A stretch of 64,000 nucleotides of DNA from Taudactylus pleione (taxonomy: Eukaryota > Chordata > Amphibia > Anura > Myobatrachidae): the NCBI GenBank assembly GCA_031769625.1, contig JAUIMM010000121.1:7278001-7342000 (forward strand), read 5' to 3'. The position numbers and the translations under genes were made by a program. Below are positions 1-10,055 of this stretch, piece after piece; the first letter of the stretch is position 1; each line of letters begins with the position of its first letter. The notes beneath the pieces were generated by a model. It saw only the letters and a program-made list of their open reading frames with translations. It searched no databases and had not been told where the DNA came from.

Positions 1-9
1 TTGTGAATT

Positions 10-488
10 GTGTGGGCTGTAGCCGCACCTGCATCCTTAAAGCAGCAGCGACAAGCGTGCGTCTGTCTGTTAAAGGGTGGTGACACCCTCAAAGTGTGCT
101 ACACAAACAATTAAAATATTGTTCTTTTTTTTTCGGTCTTTGTGAAATGTGTGGGCTGTAGCCGCACCTGCATCCTTAAAGCAGCAGCGACAAGCGTGCG
201 TCTGTCTGTTAAAGGGTGGTGACACCCTCAAAGTGTGCTACACAAAGAATAAAAATATTCTTCTTTTTTCTGTCTTTGTGAATTGTGTGGGCTGTAGCCG
301 CACTTGCATCCTCAAAGCAGCAGCGACAAGCGTGCGTCTGTCTGTTAGAGGGTGGTGTAACCCTCAAAGTGTGCTCCACAAACAATAAAAATATTCTTTT
401 TTTTTTTTCTGTCTTTGTGAATTGTGTGGGCTGTAGCCGCACTTGAATCCTCAAAGCAGCAGCGACAAGCGTGCGTCTGTCTGTTAAA
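10..488 (+). repeat. Tandem repeat, about 139-bp unit, 3.5 copies, inside the hAT element
   Basis: The string TGTGGGCTGTAGCCGCAC recurs starting at 11, 150, 286 and 425, spacing 139, 136 and 139 bp. Each unit has a pyrimidine-rich run of T followed by TGTAG, then a core of about 53 bp ending CTGTCTGTTAAAG or nearly so. The last copy breaks off at about 488 and runs directly into transposase coding sequence. The pyrimidine run plus AG looks like a splice acceptor, so the unit may be a duplicated intron-exon border; that is inference. Confidence 0.85.
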
Positions 489-720
489 GGATTACATCGG
501 TGACAGCATCCAAGTAGGCATGTCAGACAGTCCGTACCTGTACTGGCAGGAAAAAGAAGCAATTTGGAGGTCCCTGTACAAACTGGCTCTATTTTACCTG
601 AGTTGCCCCCCCTCCAGTGTGTACTCCGAAAGAGTGTTTAGTGCAGCCGGGAACCTTGTTAGCGAAAGGCGTAGGAGGTTGCTTCCACAAAATGTGGAGA
701 AGATGATGTTCATAAAATGA
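424..720 (+). pseudogene. hAT transposase, C-terminal dimerisation domain
   Basis: The frame ends in the hAT C-terminal dimerisation signature: YWQEKEAIWRSLYKLALFYL, then a Ser-Ser-x-x-Ser-Glu-Arg-x-Phe-Ser-Ala-Ala-Gly core, then RRRRLLPQNVEKMMFIK and stop TGA at 718-720. Recognisable transposase begins at about 489; the codons before it come from the last 139-bp repeat copy. This domain mediates multimerisation and completes the RNase-H-like fold of hAT transposases, which move by cut-and-paste and make 8-bp target duplications. The catalytic DDE core is not in the window. It is probably the last exon of a ZBED-like hAT transposase, and whether it is functional cannot be judged. Confidence 0.8.
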
Positions 721-939
721 ATGATCAACTCTTCCAGGGAGACCAGCCTCCAGAACGTACAGAGGGACCTGTGGTTCCAGCAGGGACGAATTAATACTCT
801 GTGAGGATGAGGATGTACATAACACTGAAGAGGGTGAGGAATCTGTGGATGAGGAGGATGAGGACGACTTCTTGCCTCCGTAGAGCCAGTTTGTGCAGGG
901 ACAGATTAATTGCCAGCTTGTTTTGTGGGGGCCCAAACG

Positions 940-995
940 AACCAATCATTTCAGCCACAGTTGTGTGGCAGACCCTGGCGCTGAAATGATTGGTT
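940..995. repeat. Perfect hairpin in the hAT 3' region
   Basis: AACCAATCATTTCAGC at 940-955 is followed after 24 nt by its exact reverse complement GCTGAAATGATTGGTT at 980-995. It lies about 220 bp after the transposase stop. It could be a structured 3' UTR element or a remnant of a small palindromic insertion. Confidence 0.85.
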
Positions 996-1516
996 TGTTA
1001 AAGTGTGCATGTCCTGTTTATACAACATAAGGGTGGGTGGGAGGGCCCAAGGACAATTCCATCTTGCACCTCTTTTTTTTCTTTGCATTATGTACAGTTT
1101 GGGGCCTAGTTTTTCAATGCCATCCTGTCTGCCACTGCAGTTTCACGCCTAGATGGGTCACGTGTTTGTGCCGCCCACTCGTGTCGCTTAGCATAGTCAT
1201 CCAGCTACCTCGGTGCAACCTTTTGGACATAAAAACACTATTGTGAGGTGTGAGGTATTCAGAATAGACTGGAAATGAGTGGAAATTAAGGTTATTGAGG
1301 TTAATAATAGCATAGGAGCAGAAAAACCTACAAATTCTGTGATTTTAGCTGTTTTTATGCTTTTTTTCAAAAAAATACAGATCCAAAACACAAAACCCAG
1401 AACCCAAAACACGGAAGGGTGGTTTTGGCAAAACCAATCCAGATCCAAAACACGAAGAAAGATCCAGATCCAAAACCAAAACACAAAACACGAAAAGTGG
1501 CCGGTGCACACCCCTA

Positions 1517-2655
1517 ATACAGACACACACAGACACAAACACACACTGACACAGATACACACTAACACAGATATACACACGCTGACACAGATACACACAC
1601 ACTGACACAGATACACACACACGGTGACACAATTACACCCACGCTGACACAGATACACACACACTGACACAGATACATACATGCTGACACAGATACACAC
1701 ATGCTGACACCGATACACACGCTGACACGTATATACACACATGCTGACACAGATACACACATGCTGACACAGATGCACACATGCTGACACCGATACACAC
1801 GTATATACACACATGCTGACACAGATACACACATGCTGACACAGATACACACATGCTGACACATATATACACACATGCTGACACATATACATACATGCTG
1901 ACACAGATACACACATGCTGACACAGATACATACATGCTGACACCGATACACACGCTGACACGTATATACACACATGCTGACACAGATACACACATGCTG
2001 ACACAGATACATGCTGACACCTATATACACACATGCTGACACATACATGCTGACACATGCTGATGCATGCACACACATGCTGACACAGATACATACATGC
2101 TGATAGTAACACAGATACACACATGCTGACACAGATACATACATGCTGACACATGCACACACATGCTGACAGATACACACATGCTGACACAGATACATAC
2201 ATGCTGACAGTAACACAGATACACACATGCTGACACATGCCCACGCATGCTGACACAGATACACACATGCTGACAGTAACACAGATACACACATGCTGAC
2301 ACAGATACACACATGCTGACACAGATACACACATGCTGACACATGCACACACATGCTGACACAGATACATACATGCTGACAGTAACACAGATACACACAT
2401 GCTGACACAGATACACACATGCTGACACATGCACACACATACTGACACAGATACATACATGCTGACAGTAACACAGATACACATATGCTGACACAGATAC
2501 ACACATGCTGACACAGATACATACATGCTGACACAGATACATACATGCTGACACAGATACACACATGCTGACACACATACACACATACACATGCTGAAAC
2601 AGATACACACGCTGACACATATATACACACGCTGATGCATATACACACATGCTGC
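1517..2655. repeat. 20-bp minisatellite (about 55 units)
   Basis: The unit is close to ACACAGATACACACATGCTG, with variants (ACATACATGCTG, GTAACACAG insertions, ATGCACACAC). The array begins right after the hAT right end and runs into a C-rich stretch at 2656. Long frames rich in Cys, Val and Ser on the minus strand are products of the repeat, not genes. Confidence 0.95.
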
Positions 2656-3054
2656 TCCCCCATCCCCCCCCCCAATACTTACCAGTGGTGAAGCTGCAGA
2701 GCGCTGGGGAAGGAGAACTTTCACTATCCGTGTCCCCCGGCGCCGGCAGCAGCTCTCAGCCTCTCAGGATCAGCAGCATGCTGCAGAATGCCAGAAGGAC
2801 TGCCTTGGAGGCGCTGCGCGTCTATGCTCCCCCTACAGTCAGCACCAGCAGCTTTCTGCTGTAGTCACTCACTATACACTGTACTGTGTACAGTAGTAAA
2901 TTTCGTCGGGTGAAGCGGGGGGGGAGTGGAGAGCGGGCGGTGCGGGTAACAATGCCCTGGATGGCGCCCCCCTCTGCTGGGCCTGCCACGTCGCCCAGGG
3001 CACAAGCCCCGCTCGACCCCCCCTAGATACGCCACTGATGCCTGTATTCCATGT
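2656..3054. other. Non-coding stretch with the end of a MITE
   Basis: No gene is seen. The part from about 2940 to 3037 ends TAGATACGCCACTG, the same terminus as the hAT-type MITEs at 15706-16015 and 58550-58862, so it is probably a truncated relative. Confidence 0.4.
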
Positions 3055-3295
3055 ATTCCACTGCACCACCAATGTTTATTAACCCCAGCTTTGACAATGT
3101 ACCCACTGCCCCATTAATGTTTATTAACCCTTGTCCCCGCAAATGTACCCACTGGCCCACCAATGTTTATTAACCCCAGCTCCGCCAATGTGCCCACTGC
3201 ACTACCAATGTAGTCACTGCCCCACCAATGCTTATTAACACTTGTCCCGCAAAAAGTACCCACTGCCCCACCAATGTTTATTTACCCGTGTACCA
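3055..3295. repeat. Tandem repeat, about 45-bp unit
   Basis: CCAATGTTTATTAACC and close variants recur at about 3070, 3115, 3161, 3227 (partly decayed) and 3271, joined by copies of TGTACCCACTGCCCCA. About five degenerate units. Confidence 0.75.
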
Positions 3296-4042
3296 CCAAG
3301 CTAGTTTTTCCAAATATTATTTTATTAAAAAGACCAGTCAATGGTAATGATCATTTTTCTATGAAAAAATCAATGACAAATTTAAAACACAAAATAGTAA
3401 ATGTTATTGTAACTAAAAAACATAATAAACATAAACAATTTAAAAAATTCTAACTGGTAAAACATTCAAACAGGAAAAACAGTATAAACAGTATAAAATA
3501 AAACATTCAAATAATTTGAGTATTAAAGCAGTTGCTTTTCTGTTTTCCTATCCTACAGAGATGACTAGTGCGAGAGAGAGGCAATTCGTTACTGGCTTTC
3601 TGGAGCTGTACAGAAGCCATGAATGTCTTTGGAAAATAAAAACAAAAGATTACAGCAACAAACAGAAAAAAGCTGCATCCATGACGACCTAGTGAGGTAC
3701 AGCTTGCCCTATCACAATGAGGCGTGTCCAAAATGGGTAAAGGCCTGAATCCAAAACCTGAGGACTGTCTACCTAAAAGAGCACAAGAAACAATTGGACT
3801 TGCGGACTTCAGGAGCAGGGGCAGAAGATGTCTACACAAGTAGATTATGGTACTTTGACCTGCTTTGATTCATTCATGAACAGGAACCACAGAGAGCTTC
3901 ACAAACTCTAATGGTGGAGAATGTGTCAGGAGAGCAGGAAGAGACACACAGGAAGCAGATCAACCGTCCTCTTTGGATGTGGTAAGTACAGACACAGTGC
4001 ATACACACCATGCCAAATGTTTCCAAAATTGTTCAAATCTGT
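3296..4042. other. AT-rich stretch, no gene seen
   Basis: A-rich and T-rich sequence (3300-3530), then unique-looking sequence. It lies 3' of the minus-strand Harbinger transposase and could be that element's 3' flank, but I could not find a terminal inverted repeat. Confidence 0.4.
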
Positions 4043-4638
4043 TCAATGGGGACAGTAATCCTGCCATGGCACTGCCCCCACTCCATTAAAATAGATCAGG
4101 TATTGCTCCCTGACCTCTTTTTCCCATGCAGTCCCCGTTGACTCCACATTACAGGTGTTGACACAGAGGGCATTTGGACTGTCTCCTCTGGCTGGTCTGG
4201 GTCGTCTGGCATTGCTGTGCCTGATGTCCTTTGTTGGGTGGTTGTTTTGCACCATAAAAAGTTGTGCAGGACACAGAATGCCAAGACGACCCAGTCATTT
4301 TTTTCCAGGCACAAGTTGATGGCTGTGTGGAATATGCGGAAGTGGTTGCTTAAAATATCAAAGGCGTTCAACACGATCCGCCGTGCCCTGGATAGCCGGT
4401 AATTATAGATCATCTTCTCTTTGGTCAGGCCCCTTTGCGCATACAGATTCAAGTGTTCGTGTAGTGCAAATGCCTCATCAGCCACAAATACAAAGTTAAG
4501 GCCGTGCTTTGTTTCCGCTGTTGTTGGCAATATCAGGCTATTGGAGGAAAGCTTTTTATAGAAGCGGGTGTTTTTAAAGGACCCACCATCTGAAGCATGC
4601 CCATTTTTCCCAATATCCACAAAGATAAACTCATAGTC
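4043..4638 (-). pseudogene. PIF/Harbinger transposase, C-terminal third (exon 2, part 3)
   Basis: On the minus strand this reads on from DYEFIFVDIGKNGHASDGG through ADEAFALHEHLNLYAQRGLT, a YNYRLSRARR block and CVLHNFLWC, ending YFNGVGAVPWQDYCPH before a stop at about 4043. These are the hallmark blocks of the Harbinger (HARBI1-like) DDE nuclease. Three defects are visible. A frameshift near 4110-4120 separates the last 25 or so codons. The glutamate expected in the RRxVENAF motif is leucine here (IVLNAF), so the catalytic triad is broken. The frame is also interrupted upstream by a solo LTR. It joins in frame, across the insertions, to the parts at 6018-6062 and 8821-8961 and by splicing to 10056-10440. 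Confidence 0.88.
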
Positions 4639-6022
4639 GGCGTTGTCACGGCTGCCGACACTTGAGACTCCTGGAAGGAGTCAGGCCTACTGGGCACTAT
4701 AAACTGAGGTGGCTTTAGGAATGACCTTTTCATGAAATCTCAGTAACACGGAATAAAGTAAAAATAATTTATTCACAGGCAAAATATATAGCAAAGTTTC
4801 ACATAAAGTCTTAACAACACAGAAGTTCAGATATGCAGTAATCAATATAGGAGTAAACCCCTATATGTAAATAAAGTCTCTAATACTAATGTGGTATGGA
4901 ACCCCGAGTCCAATATGAGGCTTAGACCTCAGGATGGTATAATGGACCTTACTAGGGTTGAGCCCTGTAGTGTGATGAAAATCCAGAACAGGGTTGAGCC
5001 CTGCAATGTAGTGAAGATCCGGAACAGGGTTGAGCCCTGAGACATGGTGAAAATACAGGACAAGGTTGAGCCCTGAGACGTGGTGAAAATCCGTGACAGG
5101 GTTGAGCCCTGTGATGTACTAAAAGTCGAAGCAGGGTTGAGCCTTGTGATGCAATGAAGATCTGTGACAGAGTTGAGCCCTGCAATGCAGTGAAGATCCG
5201 GAGCAGGGTTGAGCCCTGTGATATAGTGAAGATCCAGAGCAGGGTTGAGCCCTGTGGTGTAGAGAAGATCCGGGACAGGGTTGAGCCCTGCGATGCGGTG
5301 AAGGTCCGGAGCAGAGTTGAGCCCTGCAGCGTGTCGAGGATCCGGAGCGGGGTTGAGCCCCGCGATGTAGTGAGGATCCGGAGCAGGGTTGAGCCCTGCT
5401 GCGTGACGGGGATCCGGAGCGGGGTTGAGCCCCGCGATGCACGAAGGGTCCGGCGACGATAACTGTAACGGTGCAGTTGACAACTGAAGTAAAGGTAAGT
5501 TCATTGTCCACGGAAGTAGAAGACAACAGGCAAAGTAAATAATTCAGCAGGGGATGCAACCACAACAATGGAGCAGAATAACAATACTTAGGCAATGGCA
5601 ATGCTGAGCTCTGTAGTGCGGCTGGTAACCAGTATCAGAAGTTTAACCGGAACACAGGTAGGAATATAGCAAAGTCCACAGCAAAACACAGGCACAGCTG
5701 AGATCTGGTAGGAGTCCAAGAAAGACCTGAAAGTAACGTTGCAAGACACTGAGACACAGTTAGTAACAGGCTTTATACTAGAGGTCTGAGATCCATAAGA
5801 AGTTCAGAACATGTGACCCATATGGAATCAGGTTTGAAATAATAAGCAATCAGAAATCCCACAACCTGACAACACCTTTGAGACAGATGATCATTTTAAC
5901 TCTCTATCCCCTGTATGTGGAGAACGCCAGCAACCAGGATAGCTCCTCCAACGACCACAATGGAACTTTGGCAAATGTAGTTTATCTTTACGTACTGAAA
6001 TAGTCACAGTCCTGACAGGCGT
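4639..6022. mobile_element. Solo LTR (4644-6017) with 5-bp target duplication GGCGT
   Basis: The insert starts TGTCACGGCTGCC at 4644 and ends AGTCCTGACA at 6017, so the ends are TGTCA...TGACA. GGCGT stands directly before it (4639-4643) and directly after it (6018-6022). Removing the insert and one GGCGT restores the Harbinger transposase frame. A 1374-bp length, TG...CA ends and a 5-bp duplication fit a solo LTR of an LTR retrotransposon (gypsy or retroviral class not resolved). No coding region is left. It contains a 36-bp minisatellite. Confidence 0.88.
4950..5450. repeat. 36-bp minisatellite inside the solo LTR
   Basis: GGGTTGAGCCCTG recurs every 36 bp, separated by variants of GTAGTGAAGATCCGGAGCA, about 14 copies. 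A 36-bp unit keeps frames open (12-residue repeats), which explains the 191-residue minus-strand frame; it is not a gene. Confidence 0.93.
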
Positions 6023-6062
6023 TCACCACTGCCATGAGTACAACTTTAAAAAACCCCTTGTA
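6018..6062 (-). pseudogene. PIF/Harbinger transposase, short middle part (exon 2, part 2)
   Basis: These 45 bp between the solo LTR and the LINE read KGFFKVVLMAVVNA on the minus strand, the conserved block that precedes the second catalytic Asp in Harbinger transposases. The left edge is the GGCGT duplication of the LTR; the right edge is the CCCTTGTA duplication of the LINE. Confidence 0.85.
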
Positions 6063-6064
6063 CT

Positions 6065-7834
6065 GAGATAATATCTATATTCCAAAAATATTATGAACAG
6101 CTATATACTGCTATTCCTGAATTCCCTGAACTACATGATGACTTACTAGAGGAAGCAAGGCTACCTGTGCTCTCTTCTTCCCAAAGAGAAGAACTAACCC
6201 AAGAAATAACTGAGGAAGAGGTTTCAACAGTTATCACTAATCTTAAAAATAACAAAACACCTGGCCCGGATGGGTTCTCAGGAGAATATTATAAAATGTT
6301 ACGCCCACAACTAACTCCATTTCTGACACAACTTTTCCAAAAGATACTATCTGGCCATATCCAATACCCGAATTTCAATAAGGCACATACTATTGCTTTA
6401 CCTAAACCCTCCCGTGATCCAGAATTGGTCACCTCCTATAGACCAATAACACTTCTCAATCAAGATTTTAAAATTTTGACGAAAATAATGGCAAATCGCC
6501 TTCAGCTTCTTTTACCCCAAATTCTCACTAATCACCAACTCGGATTTACTCGAGGTAGATTTTCTGTTAAAGGAATTAGAAGAGCTTTGGCAGCTATAAT
6601 ATCGCATTCTGAGGTAGGAGATTCCCCCCCGGCCATGCTTTTAAGTTTGGACGCGGAGAAAGCGTTCGACTCTGTCTCCTGGACTCATCTGTTCAAAATA
6701 TTTGAGAAGAGAGATTTTGGACTCCCATTCTCCAATTTTGTTGGATTTTTATATAAATCTCCACCAACTACTCTTAATGTTAATGGAGTGAGTGGTTCCC
6801 CGATAATTATGACTAGAGGTACCAGACAAGGCTGCCCAATGTCGCCGTTACTCTTTAATATAGCCTTAGACCCACTATTGCGATTATTACAATCTTGGAC
6901 TGAGTTTCAAGGAATTAAGATAGGTACCCAAGAACTGAAGCTCCAGGCATTTGCAGATGATCTACTTTTATATATATCAAATCCAGAGTTCACCTTACCT
7001 AAAATTTTAGACAAAATGGCACTTTATGCTAAAATATCAGGTTTTAAAATTAACCCTGATAAATCAGAGGCATTATATTTAGGCCGCAAAGTGAAACCGG
7101 TTTGGGGAGACTCTTACCCTATTATTTGGGTTAAAAGATCCCTAAAATACATAGGAATTGAATTACCTAGATATATTGAAGATTTATATGACCTTAATAT
7201 GAGACCCCTAATTGATAAAGTGATTGGAGAATTATCTAGATGGAAACATCTCTTATTATCTTACCTTGGTAGAATTCATCTGCTGAAGATGATTTCTTTC
7301 CCTAAATTATTATTTCCTTTACAAATGTTACCTATTTTATTGACTGTGACAGATGAGAAGTTAATATATAAAAGTTTCAGAACATTTATATGGAAGTCCA
7401 GTCGCCCCCGCATAGGACTATTGAAGCTTCAACAATCCAGAAATAATGGGGGAGTAAACTTACCCAACCTTAAACTCTATAGCCATGCTGGGATTTGGAG
7501 ATATATCAGAGATTGGCTACATAAAACGGATCATTATACGGATTCGGCTTTAGACCAATCCTTTATTCCTCAATGCCATTTAATAGCGCTCTTACATCTT
7601 CATAAAGAGGAATTACCAGATGAAGTTAATCGTAATCCCCTTTTAATTTCAGCTTGGCGAGTATGGCAGTTTACACGAAAACAGAGAAATCTCAATAGTC
7701 ATTATTCTTTGTTTCTCCCGTTATTACTTAATCCCGAATTTCAAGATGGTGCTGCTGCGGTGCCTTTTGTATCTTGGGAACGGGGGGGGATCCAATTCGG
7801 TAATCAGAGTGTTATCACCTTTAGATTGGTCTAA
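6065..7834 (+). pseudogene. LINE ORF2 fragment: reverse transcriptase domain
   Basis: The frame is open from the truncation point, so no true start exists. In order it shows the NNKTPGPDGFSGEYYK block, the SYRPITLLNQDFKILTKIMA block, QLGFTRGR, the first catalytic Asp in SLDAEKAFDSVSW, TRGTRQGCPMSPLLFNIAL, and the active-site FADD in LQAFADDLLLY (about residues 295-305). The later LSRWKHLLLSYLGRIHLLKM block is typical of L1-clade ORF2. The order and sequences are those of L1/Tx1 elements rather than CR1 or RTE. The frame closes at 7834 after a frameshift near a run of eight G (7792-7799); the correct continuation is the next frame. All catalytic residues are kept, so the copy looks fairly young apart from the shift. 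Confidence 0.92.
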
Positions 7835-8615
7835 TTCGCTAGACCTTCTATTAACCCGTCCTATGGGGGGAGGAGGGACGATATCCCTACATTATAAAAT
7901 TCTTCATCCTCCAATGGACCATGAAAAAATAACCACAGGTCTCTCTTCTTGGTCAAAAATATTTCCTCATTTATCTATGGCTAAAATATTGAATTCACTC
8001 TCCTATTCTCAATCTATACTCTCAGCAAGTATTTACAGGGAGATGTTTTATAATATTTACCACAATGGATATATTTCCCCTCATCGTAGGTTTGTGATGG
8101 GAGCATCTGACACTAGCAATTGCCCTAAATGTGGGGCTGAGGAGGCAAATTTTGTTCACTGTATGTGGGAATGTCCATTAATACGACAATTTTGGGCATC
8201 AATTAATAGATATGCCTCTTCTTGCCTAGTTAATTATTTACCCCTATCGGCGGAATGGGCAATACTAGGCATTTTACCATCTAATGTTCAAGCTCCATCT
8301 GAAAGTAAGAAATTGTTGATGATAATCTCTGCAGTGGCCTGTAAAAGTATTCTCCAGATGTGGATTAATCCATTACCTCCATCGATTTCACTATTTAAAG
8401 ATAAACTATTTCATGTTTTTCGGATGGATTGGTTAGAATCCACCCTACAAAAAGAGGTCAAAACAACTTCCTTTTTCCAATTATGGGAGGGATTTATTGA
8501 CTCGTTATCTACATCTATTAAACAGCAAGTCTTTCATTGTTTTAGATATACCTCATGGTATGAGACTCGTATATTGCTTAATGACCCTTCAATTGTTTTT
8601 AACACTCCGGGTTGA
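7746..8615 (+). pseudogene. LINE ORF2, C-terminal part in shifted frame (zinc knuckle)
   Basis: This is the +1-shifted continuation of the reverse transcriptase frame. It carries CPKCGAEEANFVHCMWEC (C-x2-C-x7-H-x4-C), the zinc knuckle at the C-terminus of L1-type ORF2, followed by a conserved FWASIN-type helix and a stop at about 8613-8615. The overlap with the previous frame (7746-7834) brackets the frameshift. In a functional element both parts would be one protein. Confidence 0.88.
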
Positions 8616-8784
8616 TATCAGATATTTGATTCTATTTGGATGGGGAGGGGGGGGCCCAACGGGTCACGCCCAGTGAAGTGAAGTGAAGAAAAATCTATGT
8701 ATACAAATTATATTATTGTATGCTTGAATGTATGTTATATATACTTTCGGTTTAAAATATGTTATGTTGTTTTTCTATGCTCTG

Positions 8785-8812
8785 ATGAATAAAGAAAATT
8801 AAAAAAAAAAAA
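8785..8812 (+). terminator. LINE polyadenylation signal and poly(A) tail
   Basis: GATGAATAAAGAAAATT is followed by an A12-type run at about 8801-8812, then the target duplication. It marks the 3' end of the retrotransposed RNA. Confidence 0.85.
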
Positions 8813-8820
8813 CCCTTGTA

Positions 8821-8961
8821 GTAATAATAAAAGGATCCGCTATTGGCAGGTGGGGTTATGCGGATATGCTTCCCATCGATTGCTCCCCCGCAGTTTGGTA
8901 AATTCCACCTCCGATCAAATTCCTCACCAATGGTTTACCACTCCTCTACCATTGACGGGAA
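8821..8961 (-). pseudogene. PIF/Harbinger transposase, start of exon 2 (part 1)
   Basis: On the minus strand, a pyrimidine tract ending TTTTAG gives an acceptor at 8962/8961. The exon then reads FPSMVEEW, an in-frame stop (TAA), [20 protein letters not shown], then [17 protein letters not shown]. The AIDGKH block carries the first catalytic Asp of Harbinger nucleases. The stop shows the gene is dead. It continues on the far side of the LINE at 6062. Confidence 0.88.
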
Positions 8962-9119
8962 CTAAAATTAAAAAAAGAAAAAGATATATATTAAAACATG
9001 ATATTTACACTTTTTTATTCTCTACATCAACAGTCTGTAACACCTGACCAGGACCTGAGCTATAGCCGCCAAATGTTGGCTAGAAGTGAAAGCGAGGCCT
9101 AATGTAGTCAGCCTCCTTC

Positions 9120-9387
9120 CCAAAGAAGATGCTATTGACGCAAGACCCAGTCACAGCCATCGAGACTATTGCATCAAGTCGAGCAGGCCCTCCAAAAATC
9201 CCCGGACTTGTTCGATAATCTGGGCACACATATTGCCAGTAGTTTACAGGCTATGGATCCGAATCAGCAGATACACGCTGAGTGGATCATATATGACACT
9301 GTCATAAGGGGAAAATATAAAAACTTGCCTGCACCACACGGATTACCGACGAGCCTCTTCCCCAGCCAACAGTGCAGTCAGTTCTGA
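9120..9387 (+). pseudogene. Possible second Harbinger protein (Myb/MADF-like), C-terminal end
   Basis: The frame reads LLHQVEQALQKSPDLFDNLG, then SSLQAMDPNQQIHAEWIIYD and TVIRGKYKNL. This resembles the C-terminal helical tail of the Myb/MADF-type DNA-binding protein that Harbinger elements encode next to the transposase on the opposite strand. The match is to a general pattern only. The upstream codons contain stops, so it is broken. Its position inside the transposase intron is unusual. Confidence 0.35.
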
Positions 9388-9635
9388 GGATTGTGTCCTC
9401 CACATCACAATCCAACCTGCCACCCAGCTACTAGCCCACAACACTGATGGGACCAACCCCATCCACCCTATACCCCCTCCCACTTACCCTACTCCCCAAA
9501 CCACTTACCCCTCCACATCCTCAGAGGCTCTCTACAGAGCCTTGCTGGAGGTGGACGAGGAGCCACCTCAATTTTTAAATTTTAAATTTTTTTTTATTGG
9601 TTATATTTGCTCCTAAAAATATCAGCAAGTTTTAT

Positions 9636-9822
9636 GTCTCCCAATAGCTACTCTATGGTAAACGGTGGTGAGGATGCAGATTGGACACGGTCACTAAACA
9701 CATGGCGTAAGGACAGATTGTTGGATGCCGGGGCCACAATCTGTACTTGCGCCATGTGTTTCTTGGCCTATTCAATCCGCCGTCTGAACCCCCGTATACC
9801 ATAGAGCAGCATAGCTATTGGG
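9636..9822. mobile_element. Small palindromic (foldback) MITE
   Basis: CCAATAGCTACTCTATGGTA at the left is mirrored by TACCATAGAGCAGCATAGCT on the right, and AACACATGGCGTAAGGACAG is mirrored by CTGTACTTGCGCCATGTGTT around a centre near 9727. No target duplication was identified. Confidence 0.65.
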
Positions 9823-10055
9823 ATAGATAAAACTTGTTGATAATGCACTTTTTATATTACCATTATAAGCCATTTTGGCTAATAACACATTAAAATGCAG
9901 CCATGTTGGTAGCTTTTCATTTCAAATATGCAGCCATAAAGGTTGCCGCATTACTTATATACAGCCATGTTGGCTGTTTTGTTTCTACATTTTGGTAAAA
10001 AAAAACAAAAAACAATTTATTTCACCAGAAAAACATATGTAGTGTTTCTACTCAC

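Larger units (their letters stand above)
1..1516 (+). mobile_element. hAT-type DNA transposon, 3' part
   Basis: The segment holds the C-terminal end of a hAT transposase frame, a roughly 0.8-kb 3' untranslated part with a perfect hairpin, short AAAACAC-type subterminal repeats at about 1380-1495, and a right end reading GGTGCACACCCCTA at 1503-1516. Read from the other strand that end is TAGGGGTGTGCACC, the kind of terminus found on many vertebrate and insect hAT elements. The left end is outside the window, so the element is incomplete here and no target duplication can be checked. The domain match is solid; the right boundary is inferred from the terminus. Confidence 0.7.
6055..8820 (+). mobile_element. 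5'-truncated L1/Tx1-like LINE with poly(A) and 8-bp target duplication
   Basis: CCCTTGTA at 6055-6062 is repeated at 8813-8820, directly after an A-run. The body (6063-8812) holds a partial ORF2: reverse transcriptase, then a C-terminal zinc-knuckle domain, then a 3' UTR of about 200 bp, an AATAAAG signal near 8788 and poly(A) at 8801-8812. The endonuclease and ORF1 are missing, as expected of an incomplete reverse transcript. It landed in the Harbinger transposase gene in the opposite orientation. Confidence 0.9.
8962..10055 (-). other. Probable intron of the Harbinger transposase gene
   Basis: The donor on the minus strand is AAG|GTGAGTAG at 10056/10055; the acceptor is a T-rich tract with TTTTAG at 8962. 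About 1.09 kb. It contains a plus-strand reading frame (9120-9387) and a small palindromic insertion (9636-9822). Confidence 0.65.

Noticed and set aside
1197..2724. Minus-strand frames of 492, 363 and 209 residues rich in Cys, Val and Ser
   Set aside because: They are translations of the 20-bp minisatellite in different frames; no domain, splice site or non-repeat core.
4644..5871. LTR end at the CCTGACA near 5871
   Set aside because: That end gives no duplication and leaves sequence unrelated to Harbinger; the CCTGACA at 6017 is followed by GGCGT and restores the transposase frame.
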